DNA from: Sphingomonas sp. IC-11
GTDB taxonomy: Bacteria > Pseudomonadota > Alphaproteobacteria > Sphingomonadales > Sphingomonadaceae
DNA: 64,000 nt
Direction of reading: 5' to 3'
NCBI RefSeq assembly: GCF_021043365.1
Contig: NZ_JAJNDU010000001.1
Span: 310,001-374,000 of the forward strand
This document shows positions 37,350 to 45,913 of the stretch, piece after piece (position 1 is the stretch's first letter; every line of letters starts with the position of its first letter). Made by a program: the position numbers and the translations under genes. The notes under the pieces were generated by a model. That model was not told the DNA's origin. It did no database searches and worked only from the letters and a program-made list of their open reading frames with translations.

Positions 37350-39116
37350 CTAATGATCGCGGATCACGCGCAGGAACGCCTCGCCATAAGCGTCCAGCTT
37401 GCGCTGCCCGACGCCAGTGAGATGGGCCATGGCGGCAAGCGACGTGGGGCGCCGGGCCGCCATTTCGCGCAGCACCGAATCGTGGAAGATGACGTAGGGC
37501 GGCACGCCGGCCTCCTGCGCCAGTTCCCGCCGGCGGGTACGAAGCGCCTCGAACAACGCGTCCCCGATCGGGTTCGGCGTTGCATCCCCGCCGCGCCGCC
37601 GCCGCTCGCGTTTTGGCGGGACCACCAGCGGAAGCGTGTCCTCGCCCTTAATCAGCGCGCGGGCGGCGGGGCCGAACTCCAGCCCACCATGCGGATTGGT
37701 GCGCAGTGCGTCGCGAAGCAGGAGCGCCCGACCGACCGGCTTCAGCAATGCAGCCTCGTCGCCCGCCACGATGTTCCAGACAGACAGCGCCTCATGCCCG
37801 TTCATCAGGCTGCGATCGGAGGATTTCCCGGTCAGCACCGTTTCGATGTAGGTGGCGCCGAAGCTCTGACCGGTGCGGAATACCGCCGACAGATATTTGC
37901 GGGCGGTTTCCGTCGCGTCGATCGCCGCCGGGGGCGACAGGCAATTGTCGCAATTGCCGCAGCTCGCCGGCGGGTGCTCTCCGAAATGCGCGAGCAGGAT
38001 GCGGCGCCGGCATCCCGCCGTTTCGACCAGCGCGCCAAGGGCGTTGAGGCGTGCGCGCTCGCCCTGCTGGCGCTGCGGATCGAGCTCCGCAATGCGTTGG
38101 CGGGCGCGGGCGAAATCCTCTGCGCCCCAGAACAGGTGCGCGACCGAGGGATCGCCATCACGGCCGGCACGCCCGGTTTCCTGATAATAGGCCTCGATCG
38201 ACTTCGGCAGCCCGGCATGGGCGACGAAGCGCACGTCCGGCTTGTCGATGCCCATGCCAAAGGCGACCGTCGCAACGATGACCATGTCTTCGCTTTCGAC
38301 GAACTTCGCCTGGTTGCGGCGGCGGACATCGGGATCGAGCCCGGCGTGATAGGCCCTGACCGGCCGCCCGGTGGCGGTGCGCAGTGCTTCGGCCAGCTTC
38401 TCGGTGCCGGCGCGGGTTTGCGCATAGACAATGCCCGGCCCGGGCGTGTCGCGGATCAGGTCGGCGATCTGCCGTGTCGTATTGTCGCGCGGCGAGATGG
38501 CGTAGCGGATGTTCGGCCGGTCGAAGCCAGCGACGATCATTCCATCGGCCCCGATCCCGAGCTGATCGAGAATGTCGGCGCGGGTATGTTCGTCGGCGGT
38601 GGCGGTCAGCGCCAGCCGCGGCACGCCATCGTAGCGATCCAGCAGCGGTCGCAGCAGGCGATAGTCGGGGCGGAAATCATGGCCCCATTCACTGACACAA
38701 TGCGCCTCGTCGATGGCGAACAGCGCCACCCGGCCGCGATCCAGCAAATCGCGGAAATCCGCCGTGGAGGCGCGTTCCGGCGCGACGTACAGGAGATCCA
38801 ACTCGCCATCGAGGAAGCGGCCGCGTGTTTCCGCGCGATTCTCGTCAACGCTGGTGAGGGTGGCTGCGCGGATGCCCACTGCTTCGGCGGCGCGAAGCTG
38901 GTCATGCATGAGCGCGATCAGCGGGGAAACGACGATGCAGGTGCCGTCCAGCATCGTTGCTGGCAGTTGATAGGTGAGCGACTTGCCTGCGCCGGTCGGC
39001 ATGACAGCGAGCGTCGACTGCCCGGCCAGCACCCGATCCACCACCTGGCGCTGCACACCGCGGAAATCGGGAAAACCAAACAGCTTCTGGAGGACGGGAA
39101 CGGGATCGGCTGCCAT
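37350..39116 (-). CDS. recQ: ATP-dependent DNA helicase RecQ
   Basis: A 588-aa helicase from ATG 39114-39116; an upstream in-frame extension lacks similarity. Motifs: FRGVQRQVVDRVLAG, LAVMPTGAGKSLTYQLPA (Walker A), FAIDEAHCVSEWGHDFRPDYRLL (DEAH plus the RecQ aromatic loop), GRPVRAYHAGLDPDVR, IVATVAFGMGIDKPDVRFVAHAGLPKSIEAYYQETGRAGRDG, the zinc-binding cysteines in CRRRILLAHFGEHPPASCGNCDNCL, and a C-terminal HRDC domain (LREMAARRPTSLAAMAHLTGVGQRKLDAYGEAFL). It unwinds recombination and replication intermediates with 3'-5' polarity. Confidence 0.96.
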   Translation of the reverse strand: MAADPVPVLQKLFGFPDFRGVQRQVVDRVLAGQSTLAVMPTGAGKSLTYQLPATMLDGTCIVVSPLIALMHDQLRAAEAVGIRAATLTSVDENRAETRGRFLDGELDLLYVAPERASTADFRDLLDRGRVALFAIDEAHCVSEWGHDFRPDYRLLRPLLDRYDGVPRLALTATADEHTRADILDQLGIGADGMIVAGFDRPNIRYAISPRDNTTRQIADLIRDTPGPGIVYAQTRAGTEKLAEALRTATGRPVRAYHAGLDPDVRRRNQAKFVESEDMVIVATVAFGMGIDKPDVRFVAHAGLPKSIEAYYQETGRAGRDGDPSVAHLFWGAEDFARARQRIAELDPQRQQGERARLNALGALVETAGCRRRILLAHFGEHPPASCGNCDNCLSPPAAIDATETARKYLSAVFRTGQSFGATYIETVLTGKSSDRSLMNGHEALSVWNIVAGDEAALLKPVGRALLLRDALRTNPHGGLEFGPAARALIKGEDTLPLVVPPKRERRRRGGDATPNPIGDALFEALRTRRRELAQEAGVPPYVIFHDSVLREMAARRPTSLAAMAHLTGVGQRKLDAYGEAFLRVIRDH

Positions 39117-39202
39117 TCCGTTCGGCTCTAGGCCCGGTGGACCGCAGCGGCAACCGGCGCAGGCCCGATGCATCCGGCGGCGGGATCGACTAGGACGGCG
39201 TG

Positions 39203-39475
39203 ATGAACAATGTACGAGACAATCGGGCTGAACAGGAATTCGAGCTCGATCTGGACGGCTTCCGTGCCGTCGCTGCTTATCAGCGCGAAGGTGATCGCAT
39301 CGTCTTCACCCACACCGTCGTCCCGCGTGAGATCGAGGGCAGGGGTGTGGGATCCAAGCTGATCCGGGCGGCGCTGGACAGTGCGCGTGACCAGAAGCTG
39401 AAGGTAGTGCCGCAATGCCAGTTCGTGGCGGCGTTCATTCGCAAGCACCCGGAATATCGCGACTTGCTGGGGTAA
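39203..39475 (+). CDS. Small GNAT-like N-acetyltransferase (YjdJ type)
   Basis: A 90-aa protein from ATG 39203 (a GTG one codon upstream is possible). The short GNAT fold has FRAVAAYQREGDRIVFTHTVVPREIEGRGVGSKLIRAALDSARDQKLKVVPQCQFVAAFIRKHPEYRDLL. The acetyl-CoA loop is EGRGVGSKL, and the end 'P.C.F...fi..hPEY..L' is the hallmark of this family. Divergent from recQ with 86 bp between. Substrate unknown. Confidence 0.9.
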   Translation: MNNVRDNRAEQEFELDLDGFRAVAAYQREGDRIVFTHTVVPREIEGRGVGSKLIRAALDSARDQKLKVVPQCQFVAAFIRKHPEYRDLLG

Positions 39476-39571
39476 ACGTGCGGCCTTGTGCGCCGGCACC
39501 ATCGTAATCGCCGGGTGGGCGGAGACCGCCTCGGCCAGTCTTTGAAGCGGGCGCCGCGCTGGCGTTGATGG

Positions 39572-39591
39572 ATCGCGGCCTGCGCCGCGAT
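39572..39591 (-). terminator. Hairpin downstream of the Atm1-type ABC transporter
   Basis: A perfect 8-bp stem ATCGCGGC with a CTGC loop lies 6 bp after the transporter stop codon. No U-run follows; a candidate terminator. Confidence 0.45.
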
Positions 39592-39597
39592 GGCGGA

Positions 39598-41421
39598 TCA
39601 GCTGGCGACTTCGCTTTCCGCCTCGCGCTGCTCGCTGGCCTGACGTGCCCATAGCTCCGCATAGGTGCCGCCGGCACGCAGCAGATCGGCGTGCGTGCCT
39701 TGCTCAACCACCCGTCCGGCCTCGAGCACGACGATCTTGTCCGCATGGACGATCGTCGACAGGCGATGAGCGATCACGATGGTGGTGCGGCCGCGCTCGA
39801 TGGCATGGAGGGTGGCCATGATGTCCGCCTCGGTCCGGCTGTCCAGCGCGGATGTCGCCTCATCAAGGATCAGGATGGGCGGGTTCTTCAGCAGGGTGCG
39901 GGCGATGGCGACGCGCTGCTTCTCGCCGCCGGACAGCTTCAGGCCCCGCTCGCCAACCCGCGTGTCATAGCCGTCCGGCTGGGCCTCGATGAAGCCGGCG
40001 ATCGCCGCACCACGCGCTGCCGCCCGGATTTCTGCCTCGGTCGCGCCTTCGCGGCCATAAGCGATATTGTAGCCGATCGTGTCGTTGAACAGCACCGTAT
40101 CCTGCGGAACGATGCCGATGGCACGGCGCAACGATGCCTGCGTGACGTGCGCCACGTCTTGCCCGTCGATGGTGATCCGCCCGCCGGTGAGCTCGTAGAA
40201 ACGGTAAAGCAGCCGCGCGAGCGTCGACTTGCCGGCGCCGGATGGGCCGACCACCGCCACCGTGCTGCCGGCGGGAATGTCGAGCGTGATGCCCTTCAGA
40301 ATGTCGCGATCGGGCTCATAGCCAAAGCGGACATTTTCGAAGCGAAGGTGGCCGGCGCCGACCTCCAGCGATTTGGCGCCCGGCGAATCCACCACTTCCG
40401 ATGGCGTATCGACCAGATCGAACATCGAACCCATGTCGATCACCCCCTGGCGGATCGTGCGGTACACCATGCCGAGCAGGTCAAGTGGGCGGAACAGTTG
40501 CGACAGCAGCGTCGAGACGAGCACCACGTCGCCAGCCGAGAAGCGGCCCTCGGCCCACCCCCAGACAACGAACCCCATGCCTGCGCCCAGCATCAGGTTG
40601 GTGATGGCGGCCTGGCCGATGTTGAGCCAGGCGAGGCTGTTTTCCGACTTCACCGCGGCCCGGGCATAGGCGCCCATCGCAGCATCATAGCGGCGCGCCT
40701 CGCGATCCTCCGCGCCGAAATATTTCACCGTTTCGAAGTTCAGTAGCGAATCCACCGCATGGGCGACCGCTCCCGTATCCAGATCGTTCATCCGTTCCCG
40801 CAGCGCCGCCCGCCAGTCCGTCACCTTGCGGGTGAACCAGATGTAGACGACGACCATCACCACCGTGGCGGCGACCAGCGGCCAGCCGAACTTTACCCAG
40901 AAGATGCCGAGAACGAGGCTGAGCTCCAGGACCGTCGGGGCGATGTTGAACAGGAGGAAGTAGAGCATCGTATCGATGCTCTTGGTGCCGCGCTCCACCA
41001 CCTTGGTGACGGCGCCGGTGCGCCGCTCCAGGTGGAAGCGTAGCGACAGGTCATGAAGGTGCCGGAACACCTGGCTGGCCAACCGGCGGGTCGCTTCCTG
41101 CCCGACCTTCTCGAACACGGTGTTCCGCAGATTGTCGAACAGGGTCGAACCGAAGCGGGCGGCGGCATAGCCGACCACCAGCAGGATCACGAGCGATGTC
41201 GGAGAGCGCGGGATCGTCGCCATTCCGTCGACGGCGCCTTGTAGCGCGAACGGCGCGCCGTACACCTGAACCAGCTTGGAGATGATCACCAGCATCATGG
41301 CGCCAACGACGCGCACCTTCATGCCGGGGGCATCAGCAGGCCAGAGATAGGGGAGGAAGCGGCGGAGCGTGGGCCCGAGCGGGCGATCAACGCTGCGCCC
41401 GGTCGGATCGGACGGTGGCAT
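39598..41421 (-). CDS. ABC transporter ATP-binding/permease, Atm1/ABCB7 family
   Basis: A 607-aa half-transporter with six N-terminal membrane helices (about residues 35-320) and a C-terminal nucleotide-binding domain. The domain has VAVVGPSGAGKSTLARLLYRFYEL (Walker A), LKLSGGEKQRVAIARTLLKNPPILILDEATSALDSRTEADI (signature and Walker B) and the H-loop AHRLSTI. The membrane motifs FHLERRTGAVTKVVERGTKSID and DSLLNFETVKYFGAEDREARRYD identify the Atm1/HMT1 group, whose members export glutathione-based persulfide or metal conjugates. It works as a homodimer in the inner membrane. Confidence 0.94.
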   Translation of the reverse strand: MPPSDPTGRSVDRPLGPTLRRFLPYLWPADAPGMKVRVVGAMMLVIISKLVQVYGAPFALQGAVDGMATIPRSPTSLVILLVVGYAAARFGSTLFDNLRNTVFEKVGQEATRRLASQVFRHLHDLSLRFHLERRTGAVTKVVERGTKSIDTMLYFLLFNIAPTVLELSLVLGIFWVKFGWPLVAATVVMVVVYIWFTRKVTDWRAALRERMNDLDTGAVAHAVDSLLNFETVKYFGAEDREARRYDAAMGAYARAAVKSENSLAWLNIGQAAITNLMLGAGMGFVVWGWAEGRFSAGDVVLVSTLLSQLFRPLDLLGMVYRTIRQGVIDMGSMFDLVDTPSEVVDSPGAKSLEVGAGHLRFENVRFGYEPDRDILKGITLDIPAGSTVAVVGPSGAGKSTLARLLYRFYELTGGRITIDGQDVAHVTQASLRRAIGIVPQDTVLFNDTIGYNIAYGREGATEAEIRAAARGAAIAGFIEAQPDGYDTRVGERGLKLSGGEKQRVAIARTLLKNPPILILDEATSALDSRTEADIMATLHAIERGRTTIVIAHRLSTIVHADKIVVLEAGRVVEQGTHADLLRAGGTYAELWARQASEQREAESEVAS

Positions 41422-41540
41422 TACATCCTATGTCGGGGCGCGGCGCCGTCGGCGCAATGGGCGGGCAGAACGTCAAAAGAGCGTTAACGCCGGAACACCC
41501 AGCAAAGCCAATGCGTTGAATAGGCAGAGTGGAGGCGGGA

Positions 41541-41771
41541 ATGCAACCGATTTTCTTCGTGCTGGCGATCATGGGCTGCGGCGACGACCAGCAGATGTGT
41601 GCCGAGGCGCGCGTTGAGCCGGTTCGCTACGCCACAGTCCAGCAATGCCAGGCCGCTCTGCCCGCTGCGCTGGCGCGCAACACCGATTTGTCGTTCCCGG
41701 TGATCAGTGCCGCCTGCCGCGCCAATGGGCCGCAATGGGTAAGCAAGAGCGAGGGTTCGCCGCGGGGCTGA
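41541..41771 (+). CDS. Small cysteine-containing hypothetical protein
   Basis: A 76-aa protein from ATG 41541, 5 bp after GGAGG, a very good ribosome site. The N-terminus MQPIFFVLAIMGCGDDQQMC is hydrophobic and might be a short signal or lipoprotein-like segment (MGC), but it lacks the basic start of a true signal peptide. Cys residues at MGCGDDQQMCAEA, VQQCQAAL and SAACRANG could form two disulfides. No family recognised. It stands alone between the ABC exporter and the REP cluster. Confidence 0.7.
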   Translation: MQPIFFVLAIMGCGDDQQMCAEARVEPVRYATVQQCQAALPAALARNTDLSFPVISAACRANGPQWVSKSEGSPRG

Positions 41772-42133
41772 GTTCTCCGCGCTGAGGTCCCGTAGCGGCG
41801 CTGTGGGTGCCGCTGGTCGGCGGGCGCTACAGTTATCTTAGCCGTTATGCCGGGCTTGTTCCGGCGTTCGGCGTTCCCGCAGTCGTTGGGTGCGTGGAGG
41901 TCTGGAGGCTGGGACGAGCCGGGCATGACGTCTTGGGCTAAGCTCAGCATCATCCAAACCGCGTCACTCCGGACTTGATCCGGGGTCCATGGCGCCGCGA
42001 GCGGTGTCGATCATCATGTCACGCAGCGTACGCGGACGGATGGATCCCGGATCAAGTCCGGAGTGACGAAGGGTTCTAGGTCGTGCCTTTCCAACAACAA
42101 GGGGGCCGGTCTCGCGACCGACGCCCCTCTTGC
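41772..42133. repeat. Intergenic cluster of four REP-like elements, with a 28-nt near-perfect inverted repeat
   Basis: Units at 41843-41869 (-), 41901-41930 (+), 41962-41989 (-) and 42041-42068 (+) belong to the family seen at 14693-14982. The last two are 28-nt arms that match in inverted orientation with a single mismatch, separated by 51 nt, and together would form a very stable cruciform or hairpin. A further palindrome at 42100-42126 (ccggtc-tcgc-gaccg with G/C flanks) lies just after the clpA stop and may be its terminator. No gene here. Confidence 0.85.
42100..42126 (-). terminator. Possible terminator of clpA
   Basis: A G/C-rich inverted repeat (ggggg-ccggtc, loop tcgc, gaccg-acgcccc) starts 7 bp after the clpA stop on the minus strand; the transcript continues CUUGUUGUUGG, a weak U-rich tail. 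Confidence 0.5.
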
Positions 42134-44452
42134 TTATTCCGCCTCGACCTTGGCCTTGCCGCCCTTGCGCTTCGGCTTCTTGGGCGCCGCGCCGACGATC
42201 TCGAACGTCAGCGCATTGTCCTTCAGCTTCACCACGACCTCGCCGCCATGGACGAGCTTGCCGAACAGCAATTCCTCGGCCAGCGGCTGCTTGATCTTCT
42301 CCTGGATCAGGCGGCCCATCGGGCGCGCGCCATAGAGCTTGTCATAGCCCTTGGTGGTGAGCCACTGGCGCGCCTCGTCGTCGAGCTTGATGTGGACGTC
42401 GCGGTCCGCCAGCTGGAGCTCCAGCTGAAGAATGAACTTGTCCACCACCCGGGCGACCACTTCGGTCGGCAGGTAGCTGAACGGTACGATCGCATCGAGA
42501 CGGTTGCGGAATTCCGGCGTGAACAGCCGCTGCACGGCCTGCTCGTCCTCGCCCTCGCGGGAAAGATTGCCGAAGCCCAGCGTCTCGCGCGCCATGTCGG
42601 AAGCGCCCGCATTGGTCGTCATGATCAGGATGACGTTGCGGAAATCCACCGTCTTGCCGTGCTGGTCGGTCAGGCGGCCGTTATCCATCACCTGCAACAG
42701 GATGTTGAACAGGTCGGGATGCGCCTTCTCGATCTCGTCGAGCAGCAGCACGCAATGCGGGTTCTGGTCGACCGCGTCGGTCAGCAGCCCGCCCTGGTCG
42801 AACCCGACATAGCCCGGCGGGGCACCGATCAGCCGGCTGACCGAGTGGCGCTCCATATATTCGGACATGTCGAACCGCTGCAGCGGGATGCCCATGATCG
42901 TCGCAAGCTGCTTGGCAACCTCCGTCTTGCCGACGCCGGTGGGGCCGGTGAAGAGGTAATTGCCGATCGGCTTTTCCGGATCGCGCAGGCCCGCGCGGCT
43001 GAGCTTGATCGCGCTCGCCAGGTTCTCGATCGCCTTGTTCTGGCCGAACACGACGCGCTTCAGGTCGGTCTCGAGCGTCTCGAGCACCTTTTTGTCGTCG
43101 GTCGACACGCTCTTCGGCGGGATGCGCGCCATCGTCGCGATGACAGCCTCGATCTCCTTGGGCGTGATCGTCTTCTTCCGCTTCGACGGCGCCACCAGCA
43201 TCTGCATCGCGCCGACCTCGTCGATCACGTCGATCGCCTTGTCGGGCAGCTTGCGGTCGTTGATGTAGCGCGCCGACAGCTCCACCGCCGACTTGATCGC
43301 GTCGGGCGTGTACTTGACGTCGTGGTGCGTCTCGAACGCCGAACGCAGGCCGGCGAGGATCTTGATCGTATCCTCGATCGTCGGCTCGTTCACGTCGATC
43401 TTCTGGAACCGGCGCAGCAGCGCGCGATCCTTTTCGAAGTGGTTGCGGAACTCCTTGTAGGTGGTCGATCCGATGCAGCGGATCGTGCCGCCGGACAGCG
43501 CCGGCTTCAGCAGGTTCGATGCATCCATGGCGCCGCCGCTGGTCGCGCCCGCACCGATCACGGTGTGGATCTCGTCGATGAAGAGCACCGCATGCGGCAT
43601 CTTCTCGAGCTCGTTGACGACCTGCTTCAGCCGCTCCTCGAAATCGCCCCGATAGCGCGTGCCGGCGAGCAGCGCGCCCATGTCGAGCGAATAGATGACG
43701 GCGGGCTTCAGCACGTCGGGCACGTCGCCCTCGACGATCTTGCGCGCCAGGCCTTCCGCGATCGCCGTCTTGCCCACGCCCGGATCGCCCACATAGAGCG
43801 GGTTGTTCTTCGACCGGCGGCACAGGATCTGCACCGTGCGGTCCACCTCCGGCCCGCGGCCGATCAGCGGATCGACCTTGCCGTTCCGCGCCTTCTCGTT
43901 GAGGTCGACGGTGAACTGCTTGAGCGCGCTTTCGCCCTTGCCGGCCTTCTCCGCCGGCTTCTTCTCTTCCTTGTCCTCGGCGCCCTTGGGCGTGGAGGCT
44001 TCCGGCGCGGACACGCCCTTGCCGACGCCGTGGCTGATGTAGCTGACGGCATCGAGGCGGCTCATGTCCTGCTGCTGCAGGAAATAGACGGCATAGCTTT
44101 CGCGTTCGGAGAACAACGCCACCAGCACGTTCGCGCCGGTCACTTCGTCGCGGCCGGAGGACTGGACGTGCAGGATCGCGCGCTGGACGACGCGCTGGAA
44201 GCCGCTGGTGGGGGAGGGGTCGGTCTGCTGATCGACCTTCAGTGCGCCAAGCTCGGTATCGAGATAATGCGCGACCGTGGTCTTGAGTTCGCCGAGATCG
44301 ACGCCGCACGCCGTCATCACCTGGCTGGCATGCTCGTCATCAACGAGCGCGAACAGCAGGTGTTCAAGCGTGGCATATTCGTGACGCCGCGCGGACGCAG
44401 CCTCGAGCGCCTTGTGCAGCGTGGTCTCGAGAGCGCTGGCAAAGGATGGCAT
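42134..44452 (-). CDS. clpA: ATP-dependent Clp protease ATP-binding subunit ClpA
   Basis: A 772-aa AAA+ unfoldase with an N-terminal Clp repeat domain (MPSFASALETTLHKALEAASARRHEYATLEHLLFALVDD), D1 with GDPGVGKTAIAEGLA and LFIDEIHTVIGAGA, and D2 with FTGPTGVGKTEVAKQLA, LLDEIEKAHPD and TTNAGASDMARETLGFG (ClpP-loop region). There is no long coiled-coil M domain, which separates it from ClpB. It feeds substrates to ClpP, including N-degron substrates via ClpS; neither clpS nor clpP is adjacent. The aat gene, which makes N-degrons, lies at 62466. Confidence 0.96.
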   Translation of the reverse strand: MPSFASALETTLHKALEAASARRHEYATLEHLLFALVDDEHASQVMTACGVDLGELKTTVAHYLDTELGALKVDQQTDPSPTSGFQRVVQRAILHVQSSGRDEVTGANVLVALFSERESYAVYFLQQQDMSRLDAVSYISHGVGKGVSAPEASTPKGAEDKEEKKPAEKAGKGESALKQFTVDLNEKARNGKVDPLIGRGPEVDRTVQILCRRSKNNPLYVGDPGVGKTAIAEGLARKIVEGDVPDVLKPAVIYSLDMGALLAGTRYRGDFEERLKQVVNELEKMPHAVLFIDEIHTVIGAGATSGGAMDASNLLKPALSGGTIRCIGSTTYKEFRNHFEKDRALLRRFQKIDVNEPTIEDTIKILAGLRSAFETHHDVKYTPDAIKSAVELSARYINDRKLPDKAIDVIDEVGAMQMLVAPSKRKKTITPKEIEAVIATMARIPPKSVSTDDKKVLETLETDLKRVVFGQNKAIENLASAIKLSRAGLRDPEKPIGNYLFTGPTGVGKTEVAKQLATIMGIPLQRFDMSEYMERHSVSRLIGAPPGYVGFDQGGLLTDAVDQNPHCVLLLDEIEKAHPDLFNILLQVMDNGRLTDQHGKTVDFRNVILIMTTNAGASDMARETLGFGNLSREGEDEQAVQRLFTPEFRNRLDAIVPFSYLPTEVVARVVDKFILQLELQLADRDVHIKLDDEARQWLTTKGYDKLYGARPMGRLIQEKIKQPLAEELLFGKLVHGGEVVVKLKDNALTFEIVGAAPKKPKRKGGKAKVEAE

Positions 44453-44613
44453 TCAGGATACTCCAACCGGGCCGTGGAGCGACGTCTGGGGGGCAGGCGT
44501 CCGGCCCTTTGTTACAATGTCGTGATTGGGATGGCCGGCATCAAGCGGCAGGCCGAAATGCATCGGGGCCCCGCACCGGCATTTGGCGTCACGCCTGCCC
44601 GGTGCGTCCCTGG

Positions 44614-44811
44614 TCATCGCTTGAACAAGGCGTCCGCACTGGCGCGGTGGTTGACCGCCTGTTCTATCTTCTTGCGACTGCGGGCAATTTCGCCCTCCAG
44701 CGCGGTGATTCGCGCCTCCAGCTCAGTCACGGAGAGGCGATCGAGATCCTCGCGCACCAGCGCGTTCAGGGGATCGTCGGGCCGGGACCCAAGGATATCA
44801 TCCAGATCCAT
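44614..44811 (-). CDS. DUF1192 family small protein
   Basis: A 65-aa protein from ATG 44809-44811: MDLDDILGSRPDDPLNALVREDLDRLSVTELEARITALEGEIARSRKKIEQA ... SADALFKR. The N-terminal DPLxxLxxEDLDRLSVxELxxRIxxLExEI pattern is DUF1192; the centre forms a short coiled coil. Function unknown. It is divergent from the quinone oxidoreductase gene and upstream of clpA, separated by 161 bp. Confidence 0.88.
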   Translation of the reverse strand: MDLDDILGSRPDDPLNALVREDLDRLSVTELEARITALEGEIARSRKKIEQAVNHRASADALFKR

Positions 44812-44895
44812 GGCGCGTATCGTTGACCGCTGCGGGTGCGAAGTCAATAAGGCGCGCCCATGCATTTACGGATGCCTGGCTTTGGGGGAGCGGCA

Positions 44896-45897
44896 ATGAA
44901 CGACATTCCGGCGATGATGCAGGCGATCGATCCCGAGGTGCATGGCGGCCCCGAGGTGCTGACCCTGGTGGACCGCCCGGTGCCGACGCTTCAACCGGGC
45001 GAGGTGTTGATCCGAGTCGCTGCCGCCGGCGTGAACCGGCCCGACGTGATGCAGCGCAAGGGCGCCTATCCGCCGCCGCCGGGAGCGCCGACCATCTATG
45101 GCCTGGAGGTGTCGGGCGAGGTGGTTGCAATGGCGCCGGACGTCGCATCGCTGATGATCGGCCAGCCGGTCTGCGCCCTCGTCGCAGGCGGCGGCTATGC
45201 CGAATATGTCGCGGCGCCCGCCGGCCAGTGCCTGCCCGTCCCTGAGCTGATGTCCATGGTGGAAGCGGCCGCGATGCCGGAAACATTGTTCACCGTGTGG
45301 ACCAACCTGTTCGAGCGCGCTTACGCCAATGAAGGCGACACCGTGCTGGTTCATGGCGGCACCAGCGGGATCGGCACCATGGCCATTGCGCTTTGCAACA
45401 TCTTCGGGGTGAAGATCATCGTCACCGCGGGTTCGGATGAGAAGGTCGCCGCGGCCAAGTCTCTCGGCGCCGATCACGCGATCAACTACAAGACCGAAGA
45501 CTTTGTGGAGCGGGTGAAGGACATCACCGGCGGCACGGGCGTGGCCGCGGTGCTCGACATGGTGGGCGGGGACTATATCCCGCGCAATCTCAAGTGTCTG
45601 GCGGAAGATGGCCGGCACGTGTCCATCGCGGTTCAGGGCGGCGCCAGGGCCACGATCCCGATCTTCGAATTGATGATGCGCCGCCTGACGCTGACCGGCT
45701 CCACGCTGCGCGCGCGCGACACCGCGTTCAAGGCGATGGTGGCGGACGAACTGGCCCGCACCGTGTGGCCGCATGCCGAGGCGGGCCGTCTGAAGCCGGT
45801 GATCGACAAGGTGTTTCCGCTGGCGGAAGCGCCCGAAGCGCATCGGCGCATGGAAGCGGGCGATCACGTCGGCAAGATCGTCCTGACGATGGGCTGA
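44896..45897 (+). CDS. NAD(P)H quinone oxidoreductase (zeta-crystallin-like MDR)
   Basis: A 333-aa zinc-free medium-chain dehydrogenase from ATG 44896, 5 bp after GGGGGAG. Motifs: VLIRVAAAGVNRPDVMQRKGAYPPPPGAPTIYGLEVSGEVVAM (the GxNxxD type of the QOR group), VWTNLFERAYANEGDTVLVHGGTSGIGTMAIALCNIFG (nucleotide-binding loop) and VITAGSDEKV-like segment near 45430. It would reduce quinones or enones with NADPH. It is divergent from the DUF1192 gene and has no operon partner. Confidence 0.92.
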   Translation: MNDIPAMMQAIDPEVHGGPEVLTLVDRPVPTLQPGEVLIRVAAAGVNRPDVMQRKGAYPPPPGAPTIYGLEVSGEVVAMAPDVASLMIGQPVCALVAGGGYAEYVAAPAGQCLPVPELMSMVEAAAMPETLFTVWTNLFERAYANEGDTVLVHGGTSGIGTMAIALCNIFGVKIIVTAGSDEKVAAAKSLGADHAINYKTEDFVERVKDITGGTGVAAVLDMVGGDYIPRNLKCLAEDGRHVSIAVQGGARATIPIFELMMRRLTLTGSTLRARDTAFKAMVADELARTVWPHAEAGRLKPVIDKVFPLAEAPEAHRRMEAGDHVGKIVLTMG

Positions 45898-45913
45898 GGA
45901 AGGCAAACGCCCT

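Noticed and set aside
37353..39131. A 592-codon plus-strand frame opposite recQ
   Set aside because: Antisense to a complete recQ with all helicase motifs.
42083..44899. A 938-codon open frame on the plus strand opposite clpA
   Set aside because: It is the complement of a GC-rich conserved gene on the minus strand, with Arg/Ala/Leu-rich low-complexity translation and no motifs; clpA explains the sequence fully.
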